Positions 54,852-64,000 of a stretch of 64,000 nt of DNA are shown here, in pieces. This stretch comes from Vombatus ursinus (Eukaryota; Chordata; Mammalia; Diprotodontia; Vombatidae). A program made the translations under genes and the position numbers. The stretch covers positions 12,043,665-12,107,664 of the forward strand of contig NW_020954615.1 in assembly GCF_900497805.2 (NCBI RefSeq), given 5' to 3'. The notes below the pieces were generated by a model. The model was not told the origin of the DNA. It saw only the letters and a list, made by a program, of their open reading frames with translations, and made no database searches. The stretch's first letter is position 1, and every line of letters begins with the position of its first letter.

Positions 54852-54939
54852 GGACTTAGTTAAATAGGGAAAACTATAAAGCCCTCCACATAGATATAAA
54901 ATAAAAACTGGCCATTTGGGATGTGGGGGAACAAGTTTA

Positions 54940-55685
54940 GACAGCAGTCCTGTAATGAAGATGTTAGAGTTATGTTCTAGCAGGATTCCTGTTGTACAAA
55001 GGTTGGACCAGATGGGCACTGAGGTCCTATTAAATTCACATTCTGAGATTCTGTGACTTTTAATGGACCTTGAGGTCAAAAGGAAGCAACAGTGTGATAT
55101 GGTAATCAAAAAAATAATGTCATCTTGGGCTGCAATGAGAGAGGCACAAAGATTTCCCTGGTTAAGATTTGTTTGATATCCAAGATATATGGAAAATTAA
55201 CAAAAATATATGACCAGTCTGATGGCAGACCTTAAGTCTATGTCGTAGGAAGATAAAAACTGGGGTTGTTTAATCTATAAAAGAGAAGGTTCAAGGAATA
55301 CATGGCTACCTCCTTCAAGTATTGGAAGGTCTATCATGTGGAGGAGTGATTAGCCTTATTCCATTTGATTCTGAGAAGCAAAACTAGAAGCAACGTGTGT
55401 GTTGTGGGGGTGAAAGACGGGGGAGGGGAGATGCAAAGAGGCACATTCAGGCTCCATGCCAGGAAGAAAAAAACAAAAACTTCATAACAATGAAGGATGC
55501 TAAAAAGGGAAATGGGATGTCTAGAGAGGCAGGGGGTTCCCCCTCCTTGGGGATCTTCAAATAGAGGTTCCTTGAGGAAAGTAGATGTAGAATAGTTGTC
55601 CAGCATAGTACAATGGGGATTCCATTCAGGCATAGGCTGCACTAGGTGACCAATGAAATTCCCTCCATTTCTCAAAACATGATAC
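54940..55685 (+). mobile_element. L3/CR1: a 3' terminus followed by an L3 body copy
   Basis: 54940-55058 is an L3 end: 'ggttggaccagatgggcact', 'gagattctgtgactttt'. 55059-55685 restarts upstream in the LINE: 'atgtcatcttgggctgcaat', 'tacctccttcaagtattgga', 'ggcacattcaggctccatgc', 'aggggggttccc'-like 3' region, 'cactaggtgaccaatgaaat', and ends at 'catgatactatgaaatgat'. Same strand. Confidence 0.82.
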
Positions 55686-55689
55686 TATG

Positions 55690-56500
55690 AAATGATATAA
55701 GCATATAAATAGTTATCAAAAGAACTGCAAACTATTAGCAGCCATAAAAACAACCATGAGTCTTTACCTCAAATCCAGCAAATTGGCAAAGTTGGCAAAA
55801 GATGGAAATAATTGGTATTGTTAGGTTGGTGAAAAGCTGAGCACACTAATGTACCATTAATGAAGCTGTGAAGCAGTCTAACCATTCTTGAAAGCAAACT
55901 GAGATTATTCAAAGGGACTAAAATGTCCAGACTTTTGACCCAGGGATCCCACTGCTTTACATATACTTCAAGGAGAATAGAAATGAAAAGATAAGTCCCA
56001 TTTTTAATACATTGATACCATTTTGGGGGTAGCCAAGAATGGGGAACAAAGTAGATGCTCACTGACTGGGGACAGCTAAATAAATTGTACCACATGAGCA
56101 TAATAGAATATTATTGAGTTGTGAGAGACAGTGAATGCAAAGAAACATGGAAGGATATATGAACTGATACAAAGTGAAGTGAGCATAACCAGGAAAAAAA
56201 TATACACAATGACTATAATAGTATAAATGTGTAGAATAAAAATAACCAAAGAATTGAAACTCAGTGCCAAAAATATTCTAATAACCAAGAATGGCCCCAA
56301 AGAAAAGATGATATAAGAGTCTTCTCCTCATCACTTGTTTGCACTGTGGGGGACCATGAATATAGAACACTACAAATAATGTCACCCTTTTTGGATATTC
56401 TAATTAATTTTGTGGTTTCTTTGGACTTTTTCTTTATTCCTCTTTTTTATTCTTTACTGAAATGAATGGTTCTCTGTCATAGGTTTGGTGGGATGGACTC
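55690..56500 (+). mobile_element. L1 3' end: ORF2 C-terminal part and 3' UTR
   Basis: 'caaattggcaaagttggcaa', 'gagcacactaatgtaccatt', 'acttttgacccagggatccc', 'ggggtagccaagaatgggga', 'aatagaatattattgagttg', 'gatacaaagtgaagtgagca', 'gaatggccccaaag' follow mammalian L1 from late ORF2 into the 3' UTR. Broken by frame changes. Confidence 0.88.
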
Positions 56501-56554
56501 AATAGAAAACATAAATAGTGTATAAACAAAAGGCATCAAAATTACATTGAAAAT

Positions 56555-56820
56555 TACTCCAACACTCTCATTTTACAGGTGGGTAAACTGAGACCCAAAT
56601 GATCAGAGGATCTCATGGAGATTCCAAAGGTCATAAAGTTACAGATTTAGTGCTAGAAAGGAAATCCGAGATCATGGAAGCCATCCTCCTCATTTTACAT
56701 AGCGGGAGAACAAGATTAGCAAAGTAAAGGACCTTGTCAAAGGTCACATACACAGCAAGTCTCCCATCTAGGCTTGAAGTTGATTCTAACTTCAAATCTA
56801 GTGCTCATTCTATAAAATGA
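56555..56820 (-). mobile_element. Antisense MIR scrap and MIR3
   Basis: 56555-56630 'cattttacaggtgggtaaac'. 56640-56820 'agatttagtgctagaaagga', 'aaaggtcacatacacagcaa'. Confidence 0.7.
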
Positions 56821-57480
56821 AGCCAAGGCTGAAGATTTAGAGCTCCCTGATCCCAAGCTCAGAAAAAAAAAGATTATCCAGCCTTTATTTGAGTGCTATT
56901 AAAATAACTATTCTATGATTCATATTTTCCACCCTTTTCTCTTGCCTAATCTGTATGTTTCCTAGATCGACTTCCCTTGCTAAGATATTTTTTATGATAC
57001 CTTTAGAGTATGGAAAATATGCCTTTTAATTTACTATGTGGGAAGAAAAAAAATACATGCTGCCTACTGAAGTCCATTGAAGGAGAGCTATAAGCCCTCA
57101 GAAATTGTAGGCTTTGGGGATGCTAAGAAAATTGATCTCCTAGCCATAAAAGTGAAGAGGTCACTGTTACTTCAAATGCCCATCCCTTGAGCAGTCACCT
57201 CTTAACAAATGGTTTTCTAGACCTCTTAATGTTGGAGCGTCAGATAGTAAAGAGGTGAAAGCATAGCAGGGGAGAATGTGTGTCAGGTAGGAGGTCAGCA
57301 AGCAGGGGCAGGCAGGAATCTTTGGTTCATCATGGACTCACTCTGGGACTCAGGAAAACCTTTCCAGCCCTCTATTTCCTCTGCTACAAAGAGAAACTTG
57401 CATGGAATCCCAATCTTCCTTTAAAGCTTAAAGCTGGGGTCTAAAGCCCTGCTCTGCCACCTGTTAAGTCCTAATCTCTG
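56821..57480. other. Unassigned sequence
   Basis: No repeat recognised in 660 bp. Confidence 0.4.
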
Positions 57481-57481
57481 C

Positions 57482-57690
57482 AATGCTCCCCCTCACACAT
57501 TCTCCCGTGTAACCAGACTTTCCTACTCTTTATTCTATACACACCACAGCTCCATTTCCATGTCTACACCAGCTGGTCCACATGTAAACAACGTTGTCCC
57601 TCTTTACCTCTGCCTTACAGAGTTCCTCATTTCCTATAAGACTCAGATCAAGCTCCATCTCCTACATGAGGCTTTTCCTGAACCTCTGAG
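57482..57690 (+). mobile_element. L2 fragment, C-terminal region
   Basis: 'cagagttcctcatttcctat', 'agatcaagctccatctccta', 'catgaggcttttcctgaacc'. No tail. Confidence 0.65.
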
Positions 57691-57804
57691 ATGATAGTGG
57701 CCCACCAAATTCTCATCAGCATGCAAAGGCCTTCCTGATCAATATTAAAGGAAGAAAACTTGCAAGAGTGGCCAAGAGCTCCTGGGGCCCCAGTATGCTG
57801 AATG

Positions 57805-58150
57805 AGCCTATGCTATACAAAGGGAGCCCCTGTGACCATTATGCGTGGATACAGGAGGACTGTCTTTCTCCACCCCTAGCTGAAATCATATCTGGTCACC
57901 TAAGAAACTGCCACCAGTAAAATCTGCTAGTCAGAAGCTTCTTTTTTTATTAAATGTGGCATCTCACTCCTTTTCTGCTGTCATGGGCTGAGAGAGAGGA
58001 CAAGGTACCACTTGGGGTCTATTGCAGCATTCTAAGGCCCCCAGAAGCCCTCTCAATGCTTAGCCAACACATAGCCAGAAGCAGCCAGGAAATTAATCAT
58101 CCCCAAAGGCCCAAGAAATGAGTCACCTTGCCATCGATTTCTTGGAAAAC
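57805..58150 (+). repeat. Inverted repeat, left arm (~345 bp)
   Basis: Reverse complement of 59219-59565. Matching runs from 'caaagggag' near 57819 to 'gatttcttggaaa' near 58148. Outer half roughly 75-80 percent identical by eye. The inner core 58001-58112 is about 95 percent: 'ccacttggggtctattgcag', 'taaggcccccagaagccctc', 'agaagcagccaggaaattaa' are all exact in the other arm. Not a repeat family I recognise. Confidence 0.93.
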
Positions 58151-59218
58151 TGCTCCCTGAGAGAGCCTCTGTAGCCTCATTGAGCCTCACTACACTATAA
58201 ATAGATGAGTGCCTCATCTAAGGGTTAAAATGCAATGAGTTATTTATAATCTATTGAATTAAGGAGCCTGGACATGAGGACACAGAGTGCCTGACTGTCC
58301 TATGTGTTCTCTGATGGGGAAGCCAATAATGTCTCTAGAGAAACTTGCCGTGCAGATAATTGTATGCATAGAGTTAAGACAGTGAAGAGCAGATCCTGGT
58401 CTAAAGTCATTGTTCCTTTCAGTCTCGAAGCTAGTGACGACCAGCAACTGAGGGAGTCGGCAGACAGCAAGAGGTATCCCAGAGCCCCCCTTGGTAAAGT
58501 AGGCCTGCCAGCTGCCAGGTCTGACTCTGACAGCAAATGACAAATCCTCATCAGTGGGCTCCTTTCAACTCTGGAGAAATCATTCATTTGCTTGACACTG
58601 CTCTCCCCCAATGGGGGTCTGCTGTTGTTCCACCTTTGCAATTTAAAATTTTCTAATGAAATTAAATTCTATCACTTAGCAGTCCTGTTCTCTCCTAAGC
58701 TACCATTACTCACAAAGGCAGATTAACAAAAGAGCCATTTCAGGCTCGTTGGGAAAGCAAAGGCTTACAAAGAAAAGGGATTGCACAATAGCACGAGCAG
58801 AATAACCACATATTTGAGGCCCTTTTTGTGAGAATGTGTAATGAATTATACCATAATTCAGTGCATGTGTATCGAGCTTATAATGCATTATTTGAAGGTA
58901 ACAAAGTACTTATTAGAATATTCAGTGCCTGGTTACTTTTGCAGTCGTAACTAGCTGTTTACAGACTTCTTTAATAGTAATTTAGGAAAGAATATAAGAT
59001 CATAGTATGCATGATTCAGGGATGAAATAGGCCTTAGAGGTCATTTAATCTAACTAATGCATTTTACAGAAAAGAAAACTGAGTCTCCTGAGAGGGGAGA
59101 TGGCCCACCTTTGGATTGATTGGATGGGAGAGTGATTTAAAATTACTTATTCATTGTTTCAGATATTAAAATCATAGAATACAGAATACCAGAGCTAGAA
59201 GAAGCTGTAGAATATGTT
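58151..59218. other. Spacer of the inverted repeat; candidate conserved non-coding block
   Basis: 58151-58980 shows no recognised repeat and differs from its surroundings: some CpGs and homeodomain-like cores ('tctaatgaaattaaattcta', 'gtaatgaattataccataat'). Overlapping frames on both strands at 58259-58641 are open because the GC content is locally higher. An antisense MIR3 remnant lies at about 58995-59110, and an L3-tail-like piece at 59165-59215. Confidence 0.5.
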
Positions 59219-59565
59219 CACTTTCCCTAGAAATCAGTAGCAAGGTCACTCATTGCATGGGCCTTTGGGAATGATTAATTTCCTGGCTGCTTCTGGCTGT
59301 GTGTTGGCTCAGCATTGAGAGGGCTTCTGGGGGCCTTAGAAAGCTGCAATAGACCCCAAGTGGTACCTTAGTCCTCCCGTCTCAGCACATGACAGCAGAA
59401 AAAGAGTGGGATGCTGCATCCAATAAAAGAAGAGGCCTCTGACTTGTGGGTTTTACTGGTGGCAACTTCCCAGATGACAAGATGTGAGTTCAGCTAGGGA
59501 GTGGAGAAAAATGGCCCTTCTGTATCCTGGCATAAAGGTCACAGGCACTCCCTTTGATGTATATG
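59219..59565 (-). repeat. Inverted repeat, right arm (~345 bp)
   Basis: Reverse complement partner of 57805-58150. Core 59258-59369 holds 'ttaatttcctggctgcttct', 'gagggcttctgggggcctta' and 'ctgcaatagaccccaagtgg', exact complements of the left core. Confidence 0.93.
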
Positions 59566-59589
59566 AGTCCAGAAGAACCTAGAATATAA

Positions 59590-59790
59590 GAATTGGGAGG
59601 TCAGATAGTATGGTAGCAAAAAGAAGGCTGGATCTGGAGGTTCTAAGTTTGAATCTCCTTTCTGCTACTTGCTAGCAATGGGACCCTGAGCAAGATATCT
59701 GACTTCAGTTTTCCCAATGACAAAATAAAAGGTTTGGATTGGGTACCTTCTATCACTAAATTTATGGTCCTGTGCTTTAGAGCTTGAAGT
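59590..59790 (+). mobile_element. MIR3 SINE
   Basis: 'aggctggatctggaggttct', 'gggaccctgagcaagatatc', 'ataaaaggtttggattgggt'. Confidence 0.75.
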
Positions 59791-59979
59791 AGCAAATTTC
59801 AGAACTGGGAGGGAATGAAGAAAACAGCTGGGCATCAGGGTGGATTGATTAGTCTGTTACACCCTCTACTAAAGCCCTCACATGAAAATGACTAGAACTC
59901 AGGACAGCTGGCCAAAAAAGTGCTTCCCATGCCTTAACTCATGTATTCTCACAACAACTCACTGAGGCAGGGTTGGATG

Positions 59980-60165
59980 AAGATATGGAAAGAAAAAGAC
60001 TGGTCTGACAAGCAGGAAGATAACCAGGACATCAGTGTAATGAAAATCTAGAAAGAAGAGAATATCTTGGAGGGGAAAGTAGTCAACAGAGTCAATTCCT
60101 GCCAAGAAGTCATAAAAAGGGGAACTGAGAGCAAAGGCCATTGAATTTGTCAGTCTGGTTGTTGA
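59980..60165 (-). mobile_element. L2 RT-region fragment, antisense
   Basis: 'tgtaatgaaaatctagaaag', 'gaaagtagtcaacagagtca', 'aactgagagcaaaggccatt' are antisense of the L2 segment around LLDLSAAFDTVDH. Confidence 0.75.
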
Positions 60166-60169
60166 AGTC

Positions 60170-60288
60170 CTCTTGGTCTGTTTTCTGTTGTTTATGCTTC
60201 ATTTGTTTTTAAACTTTTTTTGCACCCTCAGTGTTTAGCACAGCACCAAACACATAGGAAGCACATAATAAATGCTTGTTAACTGATT
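60170..60288 (+). mobile_element. L2 3' tail
   Basis: 'caccctcagtgtttagcaca', 'cataataaatgcttgttaac'. Bases 60289-60605 hold nothing recognised. Confidence 0.85.
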
Positions 60289-60607
60289 AATTTAGTCATT
60301 AAAATGAATCTTACTCTATTTTGTCTTGTACATTCTTTCAAAATATTTCTCCCTTTAAGATAGCTTGGAAATTGATCAACAAGCACCATCAAAATTGTGT
60401 TGCCAATTACAGGAATTTCTCCTCTCAGCATTTGGACAGTTCCACCTCCTATTATTGACATCAGCATTTGAGGTACCAGTTGCACATCCAAACACAGTGA
60501 GTTCAGTAGGGGCTGAGCTACTAAAGAGCAGGTATGTGATTCTGCTTATGGTGTTGATGGGAATAGGTCACCATGGAAATGTCCACGTTATCTTTCACTT
60601 AGACAAA

Positions 60608-60795
60608 GGAAGATGGGCTAAAATATGAAGTTGTGAGGGAATGTTGAAAAGTAATGGGAAAGAGATTTAGCTAGGTGGGCTAGGCCCAGACTGACAAGAG
60701 CCTTGGAAAGCCAGACAGACGTGCCTGGGCTTGGGGCACCAGAGAGCCATCATAGGTCCAATAGAAGGTGTGTGGTGCAATTAGATAGATAAGAT
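60608..60795 (-). mobile_element. L2 C-terminal fragment, antisense
   Basis: 'gacaagagccttggaaagcc' and 'accagagagccatcataggt' correspond to antisense L2 between the C-terminal ORF2 and 3' UTR. Confidence 0.6.
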
Positions 60796-60829
60796 ACTAC
60801 AGTTTCATTGAGTGTCAGTCCCAAGGAGC

Positions 60830-61010
60830 TGTTTCACTTATGAAATAACCTCAGGCAAGTCATTTAATTTTCATGAGCTGCAGATTTTCTATTTATAAAA
60901 TGGGGATAATAACAATTCTTTCGCTGTCTAACCCAAGGAGAAGAGAGGATCAAATGGAATGACACATGTAAATCATTTTATAGAAAAAATCAGACACTGC
61001 TAGAAATATC
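60830..61010 (+). mobile_element. MIR SINE
   Basis: 'acctcaggcaagtcatttaa', 'atttataaaatggggataat', 'atgtaaatcattttatagaa'. Confidence 0.75.
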
Positions 61011-61024
61011 GCCCCCACTATAGG

Positions 61025-61525
61025 GTACCTAGGATTTTAGGATTAGCATAACACTGAGATTTGCAGGAGATTTGGGAAGTTATTCAACCAAATTTCTTCA
61101 TTTTATAGATCAACCTGAAGTCATGCTTCACCATGGTTATGTAGTTAGTGAGTAACAGAGCCAGGATTCTTTTCCAGACCATAGGATAATTGACTTAGAA
61201 TTTGGGGAGATCTCAGCAGTGAAGTCCAACACCTTCACTTTACAGATTTGGAATCTAGGGCCAACTGAAATTATAGTAATCAACTTGTCCAAGGTCACAC
61301 CATTAAAAAGTAGAAGAGAAGTAGAAGAGTTTGACTCCAAACTCAGCAATTATTCCACTAATACTGTGGGAACCCAAGAGGTCATCTCACCAACCTTCTA
61401 ATTATATAGATGAGAAACATTAGGCCCAGGGAGTTGAAGTGACTTCCCTAAATGAACATTGTTATTAACAGAGTCAGAATTTGAACCCAGGGCTCTGATC
61501 TCAAATCCAAGTCAGCTCCAAAATT
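61025..61525 (-). mobile_element. Three MIR3 SINEs in a row, all antisense
   Basis: 61025-61185 ('cttcattttatagatcaacc', 'gtagttagtgagtaacagag'). 61190-61362 ('ttcactttacagatttggaa', 'gtccaaggtcacaccatta'). 61372-61525 ('attatatagatgagaaacat', 'agaatttgaacccagggctc'). Each has its own tail end at the left. Confidence 0.75.
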
Positions 61526-61599
61526 CCCATCTATATGCTACCTCTAAAGGTAATATTACAAATATTTCTAGGTATATAGCTACCTGCCCCTAGATCTTA

Positions 61600-62085
61600 T
61601 CCTCTCCCTAGTTTGACCTGAATTCAAATCCTATCTCCATACACTTAACTAGCAATGTAACCCTGAGCAAGTCTCTTGATTTCAGCCACATTTTTCTCAT
61701 CTGTAAAATAGGGATAATCTACTCCTCAAAGTGGTTATGAGGATTAAATAAGAGAAGATTTGTGTAACAGGAAAGTCCCACACCACCCAACTCCAATGAA
61801 TGTTACTAACAAGACCTAAATCGAATAATTGGTTAGAGTTTTAAACCATAACTTTACTATTCAATCTTGTCATTGTCATTAAAAATTCACAAAGAAAAGT
61901 CATCACTCACCCTGTGAAGGAGGTACTACAGTTGTTACATTCCTTTCACAACATTTTACAGATAACAAAACTGAGGCTCAGGGAAAGAAAATTAATCACT
62001 CAGGGCCCATAGTGAGTGAATGGTAGATACTGAATTCAAACCTATGACTTTGAATTCTAAACTCAGTGTTCATCCTGACATTGCC
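61600..62085. mobile_element. MIR sense (61600-61775) and MIR antisense (61890-62085)
   Basis: Sense: 'ccctgagcaagtctcttgat', 'catctgtaaaatagggataa'. Antisense: 'accctgtgaaggaggtacta', 'acagataacaaaactgaggc', 'tactgaattcaaacctatga'. Confidence 0.8.
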
Positions 62086-62149
62086 AAACTCAAGGAAAGG
62101 GATGCCTTACCTATTTCCTTCAAGTTTCACTTTGTGTTTAAATATGTTT

Positions 62150-62412
62150 GACTTGAGCTAGATCCTGGGCCTGCCATGTGCTAGTCACTTGGCCTAGGGC
62201 AAGTCACTTCCCTGCTATTGCCATTTCCTCTTCTATAAAACAAGGGAGTTGGACTTAATGGCCTCCAAGGTCTCTTCCAGATCTATATTTGTGATGCCTT
62301 GCAATTGATCAAGAGAATATTTTCCTATAATCTGATGGAATATAAGCTCCTTGAGGTCTATGACTATTATGTTTTTGTGTGTCTCCTCAGCATAATGCCT
62401 GGCACATAGTAG
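62150..62412 (+). mobile_element. MIR3 SINE and L2 3' tail
   Basis: 62150-62305: 'ggcctagggcaagtcacttc', 'caagggagttggacttaatg', 'ggtctcttccagatctatat'. 62325-62412: 'aatataagctccttgaggtc', 'ataatgcctggcacatagta', cut where the RTE-like LINE begins. Confidence 0.85.
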
Positions 62413-64000
62413 GTTGGCTGGCTTTTTGGTTGTTGTCCTTCATTCTAGAAGAGGACCAAAATGGCATCACTGTGTTAGAGTTGAGTTACAGTGTGCTGAC
62501 TGTGACTGATCAGACAAGAATGATCTTGGAATGCCCTACCACTGGTCAGACACAAATAGTCCATGTTAACATTTAGGGTGGATTCTCTCAATTTACACAA
62601 CTTGCATTTCTTTTGAGTCATTTCAGTTCTGTTTTGCTCATAGAGTACAGCATCTTTTCTGATGAGGGCACACCATGCTGGGTGGTCCTGTGCCAACATT
62701 TCCCATGTCATACCATCAATCCCAAAGTTCTTAAGATAGACTTTGTGAATGTCCTTCTATTGCTTTTTCTGACCACTATGTGAGCACTTGCCCCATGTGA
62801 GTTCTCCACAAATTAGTCTTTTTGGCAAGTGTACATTTTGCATTTGAACATCCTGGCCAGGACATTGGAATTACACTCTTTATATAAAATTTGAATGCTT
62901 GACAGTTTAGTTTGAGAAAGGACTTCAGTGTCTGGTATATTGTCCTGCCAGATAATCTTCAGAATCTTCCTAAGACAATCCAAATGGAAGCAATTGAGTT
63001 CAGGTTTCACAGGCATACAACAATGAGGTCAGCACAATGGCACTGTAGACCTTCAGTTTGCTAGTCAGACTAATACTTCTTCTCTGCCACACTTTACTTT
63101 GGAGTCTCCCAAACACTGAGCTAGCTCTAGCAATGAATGTGTCAACCTCATTATCAATGTGTACATCCCTGGAAAGTACACTACCAACATAAATGAACTT
63201 ATCCACAGCATTCAAAACTTCTCCAGTTGCTGTACCAATGGTTTCACATATGGTTGGTGTGATGCTGGCTGATGGAGCACCTGTGTTTTGTTGGTGTTAA
63301 TTGGCAGGCCAAAATTAGCATAAGCAGCAGAGAATCAATTCATATTTGTTGCATCTCAGGTTCAGAGGCTGCACTGACTGCACAATCACCTGCAAACAAA
63401 AATCATGTACCAACACTTCCTCTACTTTGGTCTTGGCTTGTAGCCTTATCAAGTTGAAGAATTTACCACAAGTGCAGTAGTTGACCTCGTTGCTGTGTTC
63501 ATCTTCGTTGAAGGTGTTTGACAACATGGCTGAAAACATCATGATAAAAGGCATGGGAGCAATCACAGAGCCCTGTTTTATTCCATTTGTGACTGGGAAA
63601 GCACAATGGCATCATCCACTATCCAGAACCCAAGCAAGCATGTCATCAAGGAAATTGGTATATGATACTGGTGAACTTCTCTGGGCAAGCAAATTTTGAC
63701 ATAATTTTACATAAGCCCTTATGACTGACAGTATCAAAGGCCTTGGTCAGATGTACAAACATTGTGTACAGACCTCTGTTCTGCTGCTGGAATTTTTCCT
63801 TGAATTGTCAGGCAGTAAACACCATATCAACTGTTTCTCGGTCTTTTTTGAAACCACATTGGCTCTCAGGTGGAAGATCATCTTCTAAGTGAAGGACTGG
63901 CCTAAACTGGACTCTGGCAAGAATCTTGCCAGTGGTGACTAAGAGAGAGATGCCTCTGTAATTGTCACAGGACAATCTATTTCCTTTACCTTTATAGAGA
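62413..64000 (-). mobile_element. RTE-like LINE 2, antisense, running off the window end
   Basis: The 3' end is at the left (ggttggctgg, then 'ggttgttgtcc'). Read antisense from 64000: 'NYRGISLLVTTGKILARV', 'LPPESQCGFKKDRETVDMV', RT motif A 'MFVHLTKAFDTV' (His replaces the usual first catalytic Asp), a decayed FADD box (F-A-G-D) near 63390, 'VDKFIYVGSVLSRDVHID' and 'SLTSKLKVYSAIVLTSLLY' (63000-63215), 'NCFHLDCLRKILKIIWQD' (62813-63016), and a C-terminus with 'LCLTSGRAFQDHSCLISH' (62475-62711), a C2H2-like finger with the second Cys as Ser. Several frame breaks, inactive. It differs from the BovB-type element; the exact clade (RTE or near relative) is uncertain. Confidence 0.88.

Noticed and set aside
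54537-55109. 190-codon antisense frame
   Set aside because: Translation of the GGAA tract across the N gap; low complexity.
58259-58641. Overlapping frames on both strands as a coding gene
   Set aside because: Open on both strands because of local GC content; mutually exclusive and without known domains.
57805-59565. Terminal inverted repeats of a known DNA transposon
   Set aside because: No target duplication seen at the edges and no transposase-like sequence in the spacer; left open as a possibility, not called.

Overview
This window reads as intergenic DNA from a marsupial, more likely Australian than American. It is AT-rich and CpG-poor, and no spliced host gene, rRNA, tRNA gene or CRISPR array could be supported. 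Well over half is fossil retroposon sequence in a marsupial mix: tRNA-headed CORE-SINEs with four kinds of 3' end, very many L2 copies, L3/CR1 copies, a BovB-type RTE LINE, a second RTE-like LINE, L1 and half-L1 pieces, MIR and MIR3, and one LTR family. Family names come from recognising sequence from memory, not from a search, and most boundaries are good to about 10-30 bases.

Layout. 1-5.5 kb: microsatellites, an L3/CR1 piece, an L1 tail and two L2 copies; the second (3355-4940) keeps much of the ORF2 C-terminal region. 5.9-6.3 kb: a degenerate minisatellite apparently grown from an L3/MIR3 tail. 7-9 kb: MIR, antisense L2 and a young SINE. 11.0-12.2 kb: an antisense LTR with a gag-like fossil behind it. 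13.4-20.0 kb: L2 copies, including one split by a 2.5-kb antisense BovB-type RTE that itself carries a SINE. 20.1-25 kb: a purine tract, L2 pieces and microsatellites. 26.4-27.6 kb: a long antisense L3/CR1. 31-35 kb: a 104-bp direct repeat pair, a solo LTR inside an L2 tail and a palindromic mariner-like MITE. 35-45.6 kb: SINEs, L3/CR1 (40.2-40.9 kb) and a long L2 (42.6-45.6 kb) split by a SINE, an L1 tail and a MIR. 46.4-48.7 kb: a half-L1 (5' UTR, ORF1 and 3' UTR but no ORF2). 50.7-56.5 kb: L3, L2 and L1 pieces and a GGAA tract containing a 10-N gap. 57.8-59.6 kb: a large inverted repeat. 59.6-62.4 kb: old MIR/L2. 62.4-64.0 kb: an antisense RTE-like LINE running off the window end.

How the parts relate. 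The SINEs share a tRNA-like head but carry tails matching the LINE families in the same window: BovB-type, L2-type, L3-type and poly-A. The window therefore holds both the non-autonomous elements and fossils of the LINE families likely to have moved them. The structure least explained by known repeats is the inverted repeat at 57805-59565: two roughly 345-bp arms whose inner ~110 bp are almost identical, around a ~1.07-kb spacer that is mostly repeat-free and could be a conserved regulatory block.
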